NCBI RefSeq assembly: GCF_003952345.1
Contig: NZ_CP034433.1
Coordinates: 682,001-746,000 of the forward strand
From: Iodobacter ciconiae
Lineage (GTDB): Bacteria > Pseudomonadota > Gammaproteobacteria > Burkholderiales > Chitinibacteraceae
Direction of reading: 5' to 3'
Length of the DNA stretch: 64,000 nucleotides
Made by a program: the position numbers and the translations under genes. Under the pieces are notes generated by a model that had not been told where the DNA came from, made no database searches, and saw nothing but the letters and a program-made list of their open reading frames with translations. This document shows positions 54,005 to 62,283 of the stretch, piece after piece. Every line of letters begins with the position of its first letter. Positions within the stretch are counted from its first letter, which is position 1.

Positions 54005-55225
54005 TTATACGCCTAAATCCTCAACCCATTTAAGTGCTTGCACATGGGAGCGGTTCAGCATATCCGGGGTAAGATGCAGCTGCTCACAAAGGAAGGGAAC
54101 CTCTGACATGTCTGGATCTTCGCAGGCCTCAGCAAGGGCTAGAAATGGCCCGTAAATCCCTGTTCTGGTCATGAGCGCATCGCTAACATTTTCAGGCAGA
54201 ATCAGTGTTTCCAAGATTCTTTCCATTGGCATATCAAGCAATACATCCAGTAAGGAAAATACACCAACAATAAAGAGGTTGTCCCTGTCTTGCCCATCAA
54301 GCAAATGGGCACCGAGTAACTCAACTAAGCGGCCACGAGTAATTGCCGTTTTAAGTAATGCGGGAGGTGAGCTGTTATCCGCACCGGCAGTTACTAATAG
54401 CAGGGTGAGCCAGCGATAAAGTTTTTGATAACCCAGTATTGTGACGGCATGGCGGAAAGACTGAATCTCGCACGATAGGCCAAATCCAACTGAGTTAATG
54501 TAACGCAGTAATTTGAATGATAAAGCTACGTCTCGTTTGAGGGCGTTTTCTATATCTTTTAATTCGGCATTGTTACGCAGCATATTCAATAAATTTAGAA
54601 TATTGGCGTAGCTTGGATTAATGACTTTTGCGGCAAGTGTTTCCGGGTGGGCGAAGTAATAGCCCTGGAAGCATTCAAAGCCCAATTCCATGCAGTGTTT
54701 GAATTCTTCTTTTGTTTCTACTTTTTCTGCAACCTGCAGTGCTTTGGAACAACGTAATTCTTTAGATAGGGCCGGGACCTGAGTCATACCTAATAGCTGA
54801 ATATCAAGCTTGATATAATCAGCAAATTCAAGAAAAGGTGCTGTTTGCGGAGTGAGAACAAAGTCATCAAGTGCAATTGAAAAGCCAAGGTCTTTAAGGT
54901 TTTGCAGGCGTGAAAGTAATTGTGGCGTGGCTTCAGTAGTTTCAACTACTTCTAAAATAACGCGCTCTGGGTGAAGTAGCTCAAGAAAATTACTTTCGAG
55001 CATGGATTCTGCAACGTTAATAAAGGCCAGTTTATTACCAACCAGCCAATCTGTTCCCATATTGCTTAGGGTATTGACCAGTACATTGGTGCCAGCTTGC
55101 ATATCACTGGAGAAATTAGCGGTGATTGCTTCTTTATTGAGTCGAAATAATAGCTCGTAGCCAATAATTTCTTGCTGGCGGTTAAGGATGGGTTGTCTGC
55201 CGATAAATGCGTGGTCTTGCGTCAT
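54005..55225 (-). CDS. EAL-HDOD protein with degenerate EAL domain
   Basis: 406 residues, YuxH-type. Residues 1-200 form an EAL fold (FIGRQPILNRQQEIIGYELLFR) in which the ExL signature position reads EVVETTE, DDF is present and other metal ligands are not obvious; phosphodiesterase activity is doubtful. The C-terminal HDOD domain (about 200-400) contains NPSYANILNLLNMLRNN..LKDIENALKRDVALSFKLLRYINS. Such proteins act in signalling rather than c-di-GMP breakdown. It lies downstream of cheA on the same strand, after a 104-base gap. Confidence 0.9.
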   Translation of the reverse strand: MTQDHAFIGRQPILNRQQEIIGYELLFRLNKEAITANFSSDMQAGTNVLVNTLSNMGTDWLVGNKLAFINVAESMLESNFLELLHPERVILEVVETTEATPQLLSRLQNLKDLGFSIALDDFVLTPQTAPFLEFADYIKLDIQLLGMTQVPALSKELRCSKALQVAEKVETKEEFKHCMELGFECFQGYYFAHPETLAAKVINPSYANILNLLNMLRNNAELKDIENALKRDVALSFKLLRYINSVGFGLSCEIQSFRHAVTILGYQKLYRWLTLLLVTAGADNSSPPALLKTAITRGRLVELLGAHLLDGQDRDNLFIVGVFSLLDVLLDMPMERILETLILPENVSDALMTRTGIYGPFLALAEACEDPDMSEVPFLCEQLHLTPDMLNRSHVQALKWVEDLGV

Positions 55226-55329
55226 ATTTTTGAAATACCCTGTGCGCGATGTCGAGTTGGCATTCGCATCGGAAAATAGTATCAGATTGCACTCGGGACA
55301 TGTGCATATCCCGAGTATTTAATGAAAGA

Positions 55330-57225
55330 TTAAAGCGTTTTTTCAAGGAAACGAGAAGTGCGGATAGCCGCGTTGTCTGCATCGACAGCCCCCAACAAGT
55401 CTTCCATATCGAGCACAAGCACAACAGAGCCGTCACCAGATAGCGTTGCACCCGCAACACCTTTGGGGCGAATGTTTTGTAGTGGTTTGATGACTACATC
55501 GTCCCGGCCAATAAAGCTATCTACGGCCAGAATAAATGAATGCTCTGCGGATTGCATCAGAACACCAAATTGAGGAAGTTGTACTTCGTCCCAACCAAGC
55601 AGGCTGGCTAAAGAGCGGACAGACAGAATTTCATCGCGTACAACAATCGTAGCACGCCCAGATACCTCTTGAATTTGCTCATGGCGAATCGGGATGATTT
55701 CCCGCACCATGGCAAGTGGCACAGCAAAAGGCTGACCACACACGCGTACTACAAGCACGGGGAGAATGGCCAGTGTGAGGGGTAGAGAAATGGTAAAGCG
55801 TGAGCCCTCGCCGACAATTGACTGGATATCAATGCGTCCATTTAGGCGCTGGATATTGGTTTTCACAACATCCATCCCCACCCCTCGGCCGGAGACGCTG
55901 GAAACTTGGTCTTTAGTCGAGAAACCGGGCATAAAGATCAGTTGCAGGCTTTGTTTATCATCCAGACTGTTGGCGGTTTCAATATCAATCAAGCCTTTTT
56001 CGACGGCTTTTTTGCGGATCACATCCGGGCGCATGCCACGGCCATCGTCAGTAATTGAAATCAGAATATGATCGCCTACCTGGGTGGCGGACAATTCAAC
56101 AATAGCTTTTGCTGGCTTTCCACTGGTCTTGCGATCTTCCATGGTTTCTATGCCATGATCGACTGCATTGCGAACCAAGTGAACCAGTGGATCGTTTAAA
56201 TCTTCAAGCATGGTTTTATCAAGTTCAGTTTCTTCACCCGAAATAACCAGTTCAACATCTTTGCCCAGTTGCCGTGCCAAATCGCGTGCCAAACGGGGAT
56301 ATTTCTGGAAGAGGCGCCCGATGGGTTGCATGCGGGTCTTCATCACCGCATTTTGTAAATCGCCTACAAGCAGATCAAGCTGGCTGATGGCCTCATCCAT
56401 CGCTTTGAGGGTGTTGCCATCCATTTTGCCCGCCATGATATCGGTGCGCAGTGTGGTTAGGCGGTTTTTGGTTAGGCCAATTTCACCAGACAGATTGAGT
56501 ACTTGATCCAGTCGCACGGTATCAATGCGGATCGTTGCTTCTTGTGGTGCAGTAGCTGCTTGTTGTTGAGGCGCCGCTGCGGGGGCCACTGCAGTTTTGG
56601 CGACAGGAGCGGGTTTCAGGCTATTCATTGGGTCAGAAACAACTTGTTCCATGGCTGCAGGCTCATGCTGTATGACATTAACAGGCGCAGCAATGGCTGC
56701 TCCAGGGAGGGTTTCTTGGCCAAGTAAGGCATTATAAAGGTTGTTCCAGTCAGGGCCTTCTGCAGCATGCTGAACGACAGCTGCTGGGGCTGCTGGGGTT
56801 GGAGTCGTCGTTACTGCTGTTTCCAGAGGTCGCCCCTCAAGTACAGCATCGAGGGCTGCAATTAGCTCTTCAGGGGCATTATTAGGCAGGGCGCCCTTTG
56901 CCAGAGCTCCAAACATGTCCCGAACCACACCAGTGGCGGCCATGATGGTGTCCATGATTTCCGGCGTAAGGACGAGCTCCAGAGTGCGGAGTTTGTCAAA
57001 CAGGTTTTCTGTCCGGTGGCAAAGGCGAACCATTGCGTCAACATTTAAAAAGCCAGCACCGCCCTTAATGGTGTGAAAGCCTCTGAAAATATCATTCAGA
57101 AGATTTTTATCATTAGGCCGTTTTTCAAGCTCAACTAGCTTGTTGTCGACTTCTGACAGGAGCTCAGACGCTTCTGTTAAAAAATCTTGCAGCAGATCTT
57201 CCATGCCGCCAAAGTCAGTGCTCAT
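55330..57225 (-). CDS. cheA: Chemotaxis histidine kinase CheA
   Basis: 631 residues from the ATG at 57225, preferred because GGGGAAG precedes it; an ATG at 57252 adds nine residues without a good site. Hpt domain with His51 (FRGFHTIKGGAGF), a Pro/Ala linker (about 140-230), dimerisation P3 (DTVRLDQVLNLSGEIGLTKNRL), ATPase P4 (HLVRNAVDHGIE, DDGRGM, GRGVGMDVV) and CheW-like P5 to the end. It phosphorylates CheY and CheV. It is in a minus-strand operon with cheZ, cheY and two cheV genes. Confidence 0.95.
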   Translation of the reverse strand: MSTDFGGMEDLLQDFLTEASELLSEVDNKLVELEKRPNDKNLLNDIFRGFHTIKGGAGFLNVDAMVRLCHRTENLFDKLRTLELVLTPEIMDTIMAATGVVRDMFGALAKGALPNNAPEELIAALDAVLEGRPLETAVTTTPTPAAPAAVVQHAAEGPDWNNLYNALLGQETLPGAAIAAPVNVIQHEPAAMEQVVSDPMNSLKPAPVAKTAVAPAAAPQQQAATAPQEATIRIDTVRLDQVLNLSGEIGLTKNRLTTLRTDIMAGKMDGNTLKAMDEAISQLDLLVGDLQNAVMKTRMQPIGRLFQKYPRLARDLARQLGKDVELVISGEETELDKTMLEDLNDPLVHLVRNAVDHGIETMEDRKTSGKPAKAIVELSATQVGDHILISITDDGRGMRPDVIRKKAVEKGLIDIETANSLDDKQSLQLIFMPGFSTKDQVSSVSGRGVGMDVVKTNIQRLNGRIDIQSIVGEGSRFTISLPLTLAILPVLVVRVCGQPFAVPLAMVREIIPIRHEQIQEVSGRATIVVRDEILSVRSLASLLGWDEVQLPQFGVLMQSAEHSFILAVDSFIGRDDVVIKPLQNIRPKGVAGATLSGDGSVVLVLDMEDLLGAVDADNAAIRTSRFLEKTL

Positions 57226-57268
57226 CTTCGCTTCCCCAAAGGTTGCGTTCATTCAATTTAATTGCTGC

Positions 57269-58060
57269 TTAGAAACCTAGACTTTCAAGTAAATCATCAA
57301 CCTGTCCCTGATTTGTAACGATGTCTGTCCGGCCTTCAGGGTTGATAACTGGGCCGTTGAGAAGGGACGATTCTTCATCCGGCCTGAGCCCTTCTATTTT
57401 TACGCTACCCTGAGGGGAAAACATGAGTAAGAAGTCCATCAGATGAGCTTCCATTTGCTTGGACATATCCAGTACTTTTTTGATGACTTGTCCAGTTAGA
57501 TCCTGGAAGTCCTGAGCCATCATGATTTCCAGCATTTTGCTACCGATCTGATCGGAACCTACAACTGTTTCATTTAAATGTGTGCGGGTTTTTTCAACTA
57601 GAGCTTTGAACTCATCTACGGAGAGCTGGTTGGCTAAGAGCTTATCCCACTGTCCGCCCAGCGCTTTTGCGTCGTCGCTGATCTTATCCTGTATAGGTTT
57701 TGCAGCATCTAGAGCATTGAGTGTGCGATCTGCAGCTTGTTCAGTCAGTGTGGCGATGTAGGAAAGGCGGTCACGTGCATCGGGTATATCATTCGCCGCT
57801 TTTTCTAGTGATTTATCCAGTCCGAGTTCTTTGAGTGTGTCATGTAGTTTTCGAGTTAAGTGCCCGATATGTGCAAACATTGCACGGGCAGGATCATTGA
57901 GCTCTTCAGCAGTCAGCGCAGGCGCAGCACTGGTTGCGACAGGAGCAGCAGCAGCCAGCACAGGCTCCGTGGGTTCACTATCCTGGCTGGAATGAGCGAT
58001 GCTATCGAAAAGTGCTTCTAGGTCCGCGGAATCTCCGCTATTTAGTGCATGATCGTTCAC
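57269..58060 (-). CDS. cheZ: CheY-phosphate phosphatase CheZ
   Basis: 263 residues. A long helical protein with QDFQDLTGQVIKKVLDM (the catalytic Asp/Gln segment that acts on CheY-P) near residue 175 and the C-terminal CheY-binding tail (VDDLLESLGF). The N-terminal 50 residues are Ala/Pro-rich and low in complexity. It ends CheY signalling. Located between cheA and cheY. Confidence 0.93.
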   Translation of the reverse strand: MNDHALNSGDSADLEALFDSIAHSSQDSEPTEPVLAAAAPVATSAAPALTAEELNDPARAMFAHIGHLTRKLHDTLKELGLDKSLEKAANDIPDARDRLSYIATLTEQAADRTLNALDAAKPIQDKISDDAKALGGQWDKLLANQLSVDEFKALVEKTRTHLNETVVGSDQIGSKMLEIMMAQDFQDLTGQVIKKVLDMSKQMEAHLMDFLLMFSPQGSVKIEGLRPDEESSLLNGPVINPEGRTDIVTNQGQVDDLLESLGF

Positions 58061-58093
58061 AGTCGCCTCCGGTGCGTCTGTCAGGTTCTTGTT

Positions 58094-58483
58094 CTACTTG
58101 CTCATATTGGTGAAAACTTTCTTCAGTTTTTCATCCAATGTAGCCGCTGTGAATGGTTTTACTATGTATCCGTTGGCGCCTGCCGTAGCCGCTTCGATGA
58201 TATTTTCTTTTTTCGCTTCTGCTGTCACCATCATTACGGGCAAGTGCTTGAGCTGTGCATCAGCACGAATTGCGCGCAACAGTTCAATGCCTGTCATATT
58301 TGGCATATTCCAGTCTGTAACCACAAATTCGAAAGAGCCATTTTTCAGTTTATGCAAGGCAACTTGCCCATCTTCGGCCTCGTCAACATTGGAAAAGCCT
58401 AGCTCTTTTAAAAGGTTACGCACAATACGGCGCATTGTGGAAAAATCATCCACTACTAAAATACGCAGGTTACTATCTGCCAT
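58094..58483 (-). CDS. cheY: Chemotaxis response regulator CheY
   Basis: 129 residues. Asp57 in [10 protein letters not shown] is the phospho-acceptor, with Asp12/Asp13 ([14 protein letters not shown]), Thr in [10 protein letters not shown] and Lys in [13 protein letters not shown]. It binds the flagellar switch when phosphorylated. It lies between cheV and cheZ. Confidence 0.97.
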   Translation of the reverse strand: MADSNLRILVVDDFSTMRRIVRNLLKELGFSNVDEAEDGQVALHKLKNGSFEFVVTDWNMPNMTGIELLRAIRADAQLKHLPVMMVTAEAKKENIIEAATAGANGYIVKPFTAATLDEKLKKVFTNMSK

Positions 58484-58542
58484 GTGTTACTCCATGTCGC
58501 TTACATTTGGTGTGTAAACGGCTTGTTTTTATTGAACTAAAA

Positions 58543-59480
58543 CTAACCAACCAGTAAGGGGGTGATTGTGTCGGCTAGAATAACTGGGTCGAATTTTGCT
58601 ACATATGCATCTACACCAACACTGCTCCCCATTGCTCTATTTGCATTTGAAGATAATGATGAATGCATGACGATGGAATACCTTGGAATCGATTGTCAGA
58701 TTTAATGTATTTTGTCAGAACATAACCATCCATCTCGGGCATTTCAGCATCAACTAAGATCATTTTCAATTTTTCGCGCAGGCGTTCACCGTCATGTGTG
58801 GCACGATTCGCTAAATTTTGTAATTTATCCCAAGCTTCCCGGCCATTATTGGCTTGGTGATATTTCACGCCGATTTTATCGAGTACGCTGATAATTTCCT
58901 TGCGTGCAACCATAGAATCATCCACAAAAAACATAAATGTTTCGGGGTTGATCGCGGCACGTTGCAGATCCGGGATGATGGGCTCGCCAATAACGCTGGC
59001 TAAAATTTGCTCTACATCTAAGATTGAAACAAGTTTGCCATCGGGTAGTTCGGTTAATGCAGTAATGAGTTGTTGATTACCGGCTAACATGGTCTCGGGG
59101 GCCCGTACCTTGTCCCAATCCACTCGGATAATCCTATCTACTTCGTGAACCAAGAATGCCTGAGTATGTTTGGAAAACTCCGTGACAATCATTGTGCTGG
59201 TGGCATCTGCCGAGGGAGTTTCTTGTGTAGCTACAAATTTTGCCAGCGCTATCACGGGAATGATATTACCACGCAAAGAAAGCACGCCTTCTACGCCTAA
59301 AGGCATATTAGGTGTTTTGGTAATTTTTGGTGTTTGTGAAACTTCACGCACTTTAAATACATTAATCCCGAATATTTCACGAGTGCCTAAGGTGAACAGC
59401 AGGATTTCCATTTTATTCGAGCCCGCCAGTTTTGTTCTGGCATCGATGCTTTCAAGCAAGTTAGTTTGATTACTGGACAT
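58543..59480 (-). pseudogene. cheV: CheV coupling protein, second copy, frameshifted near the C-terminus
   Basis: The first frame (stop at 58611) encodes a CheW-like domain (EIFGINVFKVREVSQTP, GVLSLRGNIIPVIALAKF) and most of a receiver domain with ILVDAEMPEMDGYVLTKYIKS. Near 58674 one base is missing relative to the expected IPIVMHSSLSS; restoring it extends the frame to TAG at 58543-58545 with GSSVGVDAYVAKFDP, giving about 312 residues. As written the last receiver helices are scrambled. Its neighbour at 59514 is a complete paralog. A sequencing error is possible. Confidence 0.85.
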
Positions 59481-59513
59481 GAAGGGCCTCCTTAATATTG
59501 CGTGTTAACCTGC

Positions 59514-60464
59514 TCATTCGGTGAGAAGGAAGTTGGCGATCGCCTCAGATAATCGGTGGGGTTCAAATTTTGCAACATAGCCATCAACGCCAACGGACTG
59601 TCCTAGTTTTTGATTGGAAGCGCCGGATAATGAGGAATGCATCAGGACTGGAATGCCGGAAAAACGCGGATCGCTCTTAATTAGTTTAGTAAGCATGTAG
59701 CCGTCCATTTCTGGCATTTCCACATCAGTGAGAACCAGCTGCACCATGTCTTTAACTGTTTTGCCTTGCAGATCTGCTGATTGAGCAATGCGTTGCAATT
59801 CATCCCATGCACGTTTTCCATTGATGGTTGAAATGTGCTTGATTTTCATTGCGTCAAGTGTCATTTCAATTTGCCGCCGGGCAACGACTGAGTCATCAGC
59901 GAGGAAAACGGTTTTTGATGAGAGACTTTTGTCCTGAATGATGGTATCGGGGTCAATTTTGTCCGTGCCTGGAATGGACTCTGCAAGTACTTTTTCAACA
60001 TCCATCATCATAACAAGCTTGTTGTTTTCAAGCTCGGTGACTGCCACAACCAACCCACCCATCTGGGACATTAGCATATCGGGGGGAACACGCATTTGCG
60101 ACCAGTCCAGACGTAATATTGTATCCACCGCTTCAACTAAGAAACCTTGAGTATGACCGTTGTACTCGGAAACAATCATGATTTCCGGACGCGTTGCTGT
60201 GGCTATACCTGCATAACGTGCAAGATCAATGACAGGGACCAATGTGCCACGTAAGCTGACCATGCCTTCAATGGATGGGGGCATATCTGGCGCTTTAGTA
60301 ATGTCAGGCGTTCGCATGACTTCACGAACTTTGAAGACATTAATGGCGAAATTCTCTCTTCGGCCGGTTCGCTCATCCTGCCCGAGAGTAAACAACAGAA
60401 TTTCTAGCTTGTTGGTACCTGCAAGCTTTGTACGAGCATCAATATTTTTTAATAAGTCAGACAC
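59514..60464 (-). CDS. cheV: CheV coupling protein, first copy
   Basis: 316 residues. CheW-like domain (NFAINVFKVREVMRTPDITKAPDMPPSIEGMVSLRGT-type start, VIDLARYAG) followed by a receiver domain (VFLADDSVVARRQIEMTLDAM, VLTDVEMPEMDGYMLTKLIK with the phospho-Asp, SVGVDGYVAKFEP). It links receptors to CheA and may buffer phosphate. It is the first gene of the minus-strand chemotaxis operon, divergent from the FlrB-like kinase. Confidence 0.95.
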   Translation of the reverse strand: MSDLLKNIDARTKLAGTNKLEILLFTLGQDERTGRRENFAINVFKVREVMRTPDITKAPDMPPSIEGMVSLRGTLVPVIDLARYAGIATATRPEIMIVSEYNGHTQGFLVEAVDTILRLDWSQMRVPPDMLMSQMGGLVVAVTELENNKLVMMMDVEKVLAESIPGTDKIDPDTIIQDKSLSSKTVFLADDSVVARRQIEMTLDAMKIKHISTINGKRAWDELQRIAQSADLQGKTVKDMVQLVLTDVEMPEMDGYMLTKLIKSDPRFSGIPVLMHSSLSGASNQKLGQSVGVDGYVAKFEPHRLSEAIANFLLTE

Positions 60465-60639
60465 GGAGTGGCTCCAAGCTGCGTTTAAGTATTCTTAACC
60501 GACTGTGTGTAGGGGTGGAACATTTAGGAAGCAGCTGTACAAACACAATAAAAAAGCGATTATAGCCGTAAGACAGGAACTAAATAAACTTTCACTAATA
60601 TTATGACTGAGTTTATGTATTTATGGGTAGATCATTATT

Positions 60640-60667
60640 TTGCTCAACTGTCTAGTCACTTTATAAT
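60640..60667 (+). promoter_or_regulatory. Possible sigma-70 promoter of the FlrB-like kinase gene
   Basis: TATAAT (60662-60667) with TTGCTC (60640-60645) 16 bases upstream lies 35 bases before the kinase start. The -10 is perfect, the -35 is weak. Confidence 0.45.
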
Positions 60668-60702
60668 GTAAAAACAAAAAAGTAACAAGAAAGGTTGTTA
60701 TT

Positions 60703-61884
60703 ATGCCTGATTCCAAAATGGCTATTGATCCTCGGGAGCTAGAAAGTGCTTTTTCGCTTTTTACTGAAGCATCGAATCAGCTTAGCCTTGCTTACGCAGA
60801 TTTGCAGCAGCAAGTTGTTTCATTAACTGGCCAATTGGAAATTGCCAATGGCAATTTACGCCGGGAGTTGGATGAAAAAGCCGCATTATCTCGACGTTTG
60901 TCCTTATTGCTGGAGCAATTGCCTGGCGGCGTGGTCGAATTAAATGAGTACGGTGTGGTGGTGGCATTTAACCCTGCTGCGCACGTTATGATGCAAAGTT
61001 TGGAGTTAGGCTGTGTGTGGCATGAATACGTCAGTGCATTTTTATCTCCGGCAAATGTGCCTGACCTGTGGTTGTCGCAATCACCGAAGGGGGAGCGGCG
61101 GCTAAGTATTGTTGTAAACGATATGCTCGGTGAGTCTGGGAAAATCATGCTAGTGCACGATATTAGTGATACTTGGGAATTACAGCGTGCATTAACGCAA
61201 CACAAACGGCTCGCGGCAATGGGAGAAATGGCTGCTGGATTGGCCCACCAATTACGCACACCTTTGGCTACGGCTTTATTGTATTCAACACACCTCACCA
61301 AACCTGCATTAAGTGATACTGACCGGCAAAAATTTGGACAAAAAAATTTAGTACGTCTCAGGCATTTGGAGGCATTGATTCAGAATATGCTGAGTTTTGT
61401 GCGCGGGCATGACGTGCCGGCCGAGCCTGTTCTTTTGTCCGAGCTATTGCGGGAGGCTCAGCAGCTAATGTCGCCGCAATTACAGGCTTTAGGGATGTGT
61501 TGCTTTTTAAATTTGCCTGAAGAATATGAGTGTTTAGTCGTGAATGCGAATCATAAAGAGCTTTTGGGTTGTGTCACCAATCTGATTGATAATGCAAGGC
61601 TAGCTTCCAAGTCAGGCGATGTGATTAACATTTATTTATCTGCACAAGAAAACATGGCTGAGCTGAAAGTAGAGGATCATGGCTGTGGCATGTCTTTAGA
61701 GGTGCAAGAGCGTTTATTCGAACCCTTTTTTACCACCAGAAAAGAGGGGACAGGGTTAGGGCTTGCTATTGTCAGTAATCTGCTGGCTCGCTTAGGCGGA
61801 GAGATTGGCGTAAATTCCAACCTTGGAACCGGCAGTTCGTTTACGATACGGTTGCCAGTTTTGTATTGCCCGACTAAGGTATGA
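60703..61884 (+). CDS. FlrB/FleS-like sensor histidine kinase
   Basis: 393 residues, no membrane segment. An N-terminal coil (about 1-65), a PAS domain (LLLEQLPGGVVELNEYGVVVAFNPAA), a His box GLAHQLRTPLATALLYS with His182, and a HATPase (NLIDNARLASKSG, EDHGCGM, GTGLGLAIV). The H box is of the flagellar FlrB/FleS type, whose partner FlrC/FleR controls flagellar genes through sigma-54; no such regulator gene is seen here. The STAS gene follows 85 bases later. Confidence 0.85.
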   Translation: MPDSKMAIDPRELESAFSLFTEASNQLSLAYADLQQQVVSLTGQLEIANGNLRRELDEKAALSRRLSLLLEQLPGGVVELNEYGVVVAFNPAAHVMMQSLELGCVWHEYVSAFLSPANVPDLWLSQSPKGERRLSIVVNDMLGESGKIMLVHDISDTWELQRALTQHKRLAAMGEMAAGLAHQLRTPLATALLYSTHLTKPALSDTDRQKFGQKNLVRLRHLEALIQNMLSFVRGHDVPAEPVLLSELLREAQQLMSPQLQALGMCCFLNLPEEYECLVVNANHKELLGCVTNLIDNARLASKSGDVINIYLSAQENMAELKVEDHGCGMSLEVQERLFEPFFTTRKEGTGLGLAIVSNLLARLGGEIGVNSNLGTGSSFTIRLPVLYCPTKV

Positions 61885-61969
61885 AAGCAAGAGTACTTAT
61901 TTAGCTTTCTCATATCTTATTTATTTGTTGTAATTTTAAACATGTAACTTTCATGGAATTGAGGTTTGT

Positions 61970-62275
61970 ATGACGCCAACTGTGCAGATTGAAGGGGATG
62001 TGGGCCGTGTAGTCCTCTCCGGACAGTTCGATTTCAGCGCCCACCGTGAGTTTCGCCAGGTTTGTGAAACGCTGATTAGTAACCCTGGAATTAAAGAGGT
62101 ATTGATCGATTTTCAAAATGTGAACTACTTGGACAGTTCCGCCCTAGGCATGCTGTTATTACTTAAGGAAAAAATTGGTGCGGCCAGTAAAAGTTTAGCC
62201 CTTGTCAATTGTAGGGATTCGGTCAAGCAGGTGCTAGATATTGCCTGCTTTGGCAAGATTTTCATCATACGTTGA
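61970..62275 (+). CDS. STAS-domain protein (anti-sigma-factor antagonist type)
   Basis: 101 residues. VEGDVGRVVLSGQFDFSAHREFRQ and VLIDFQNVNYLDSSALGMLLLLKE form the STAS fold; DSSALG holds the phosphorylatable Ser. It is followed 8 bases later by a protein with phosphatase and kinase-like domains, the partner-switch arrangement. Confidence 0.92.
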   Translation: MTPTVQIEGDVGRVVLSGQFDFSAHREFRQVCETLISNPGIKEVLIDFQNVNYLDSSALGMLLLLKEKIGAASKSLALVNCRDSVKQVLDIACFGKIFIIR

Positions 62276-62283
62276 AGCTTGCA

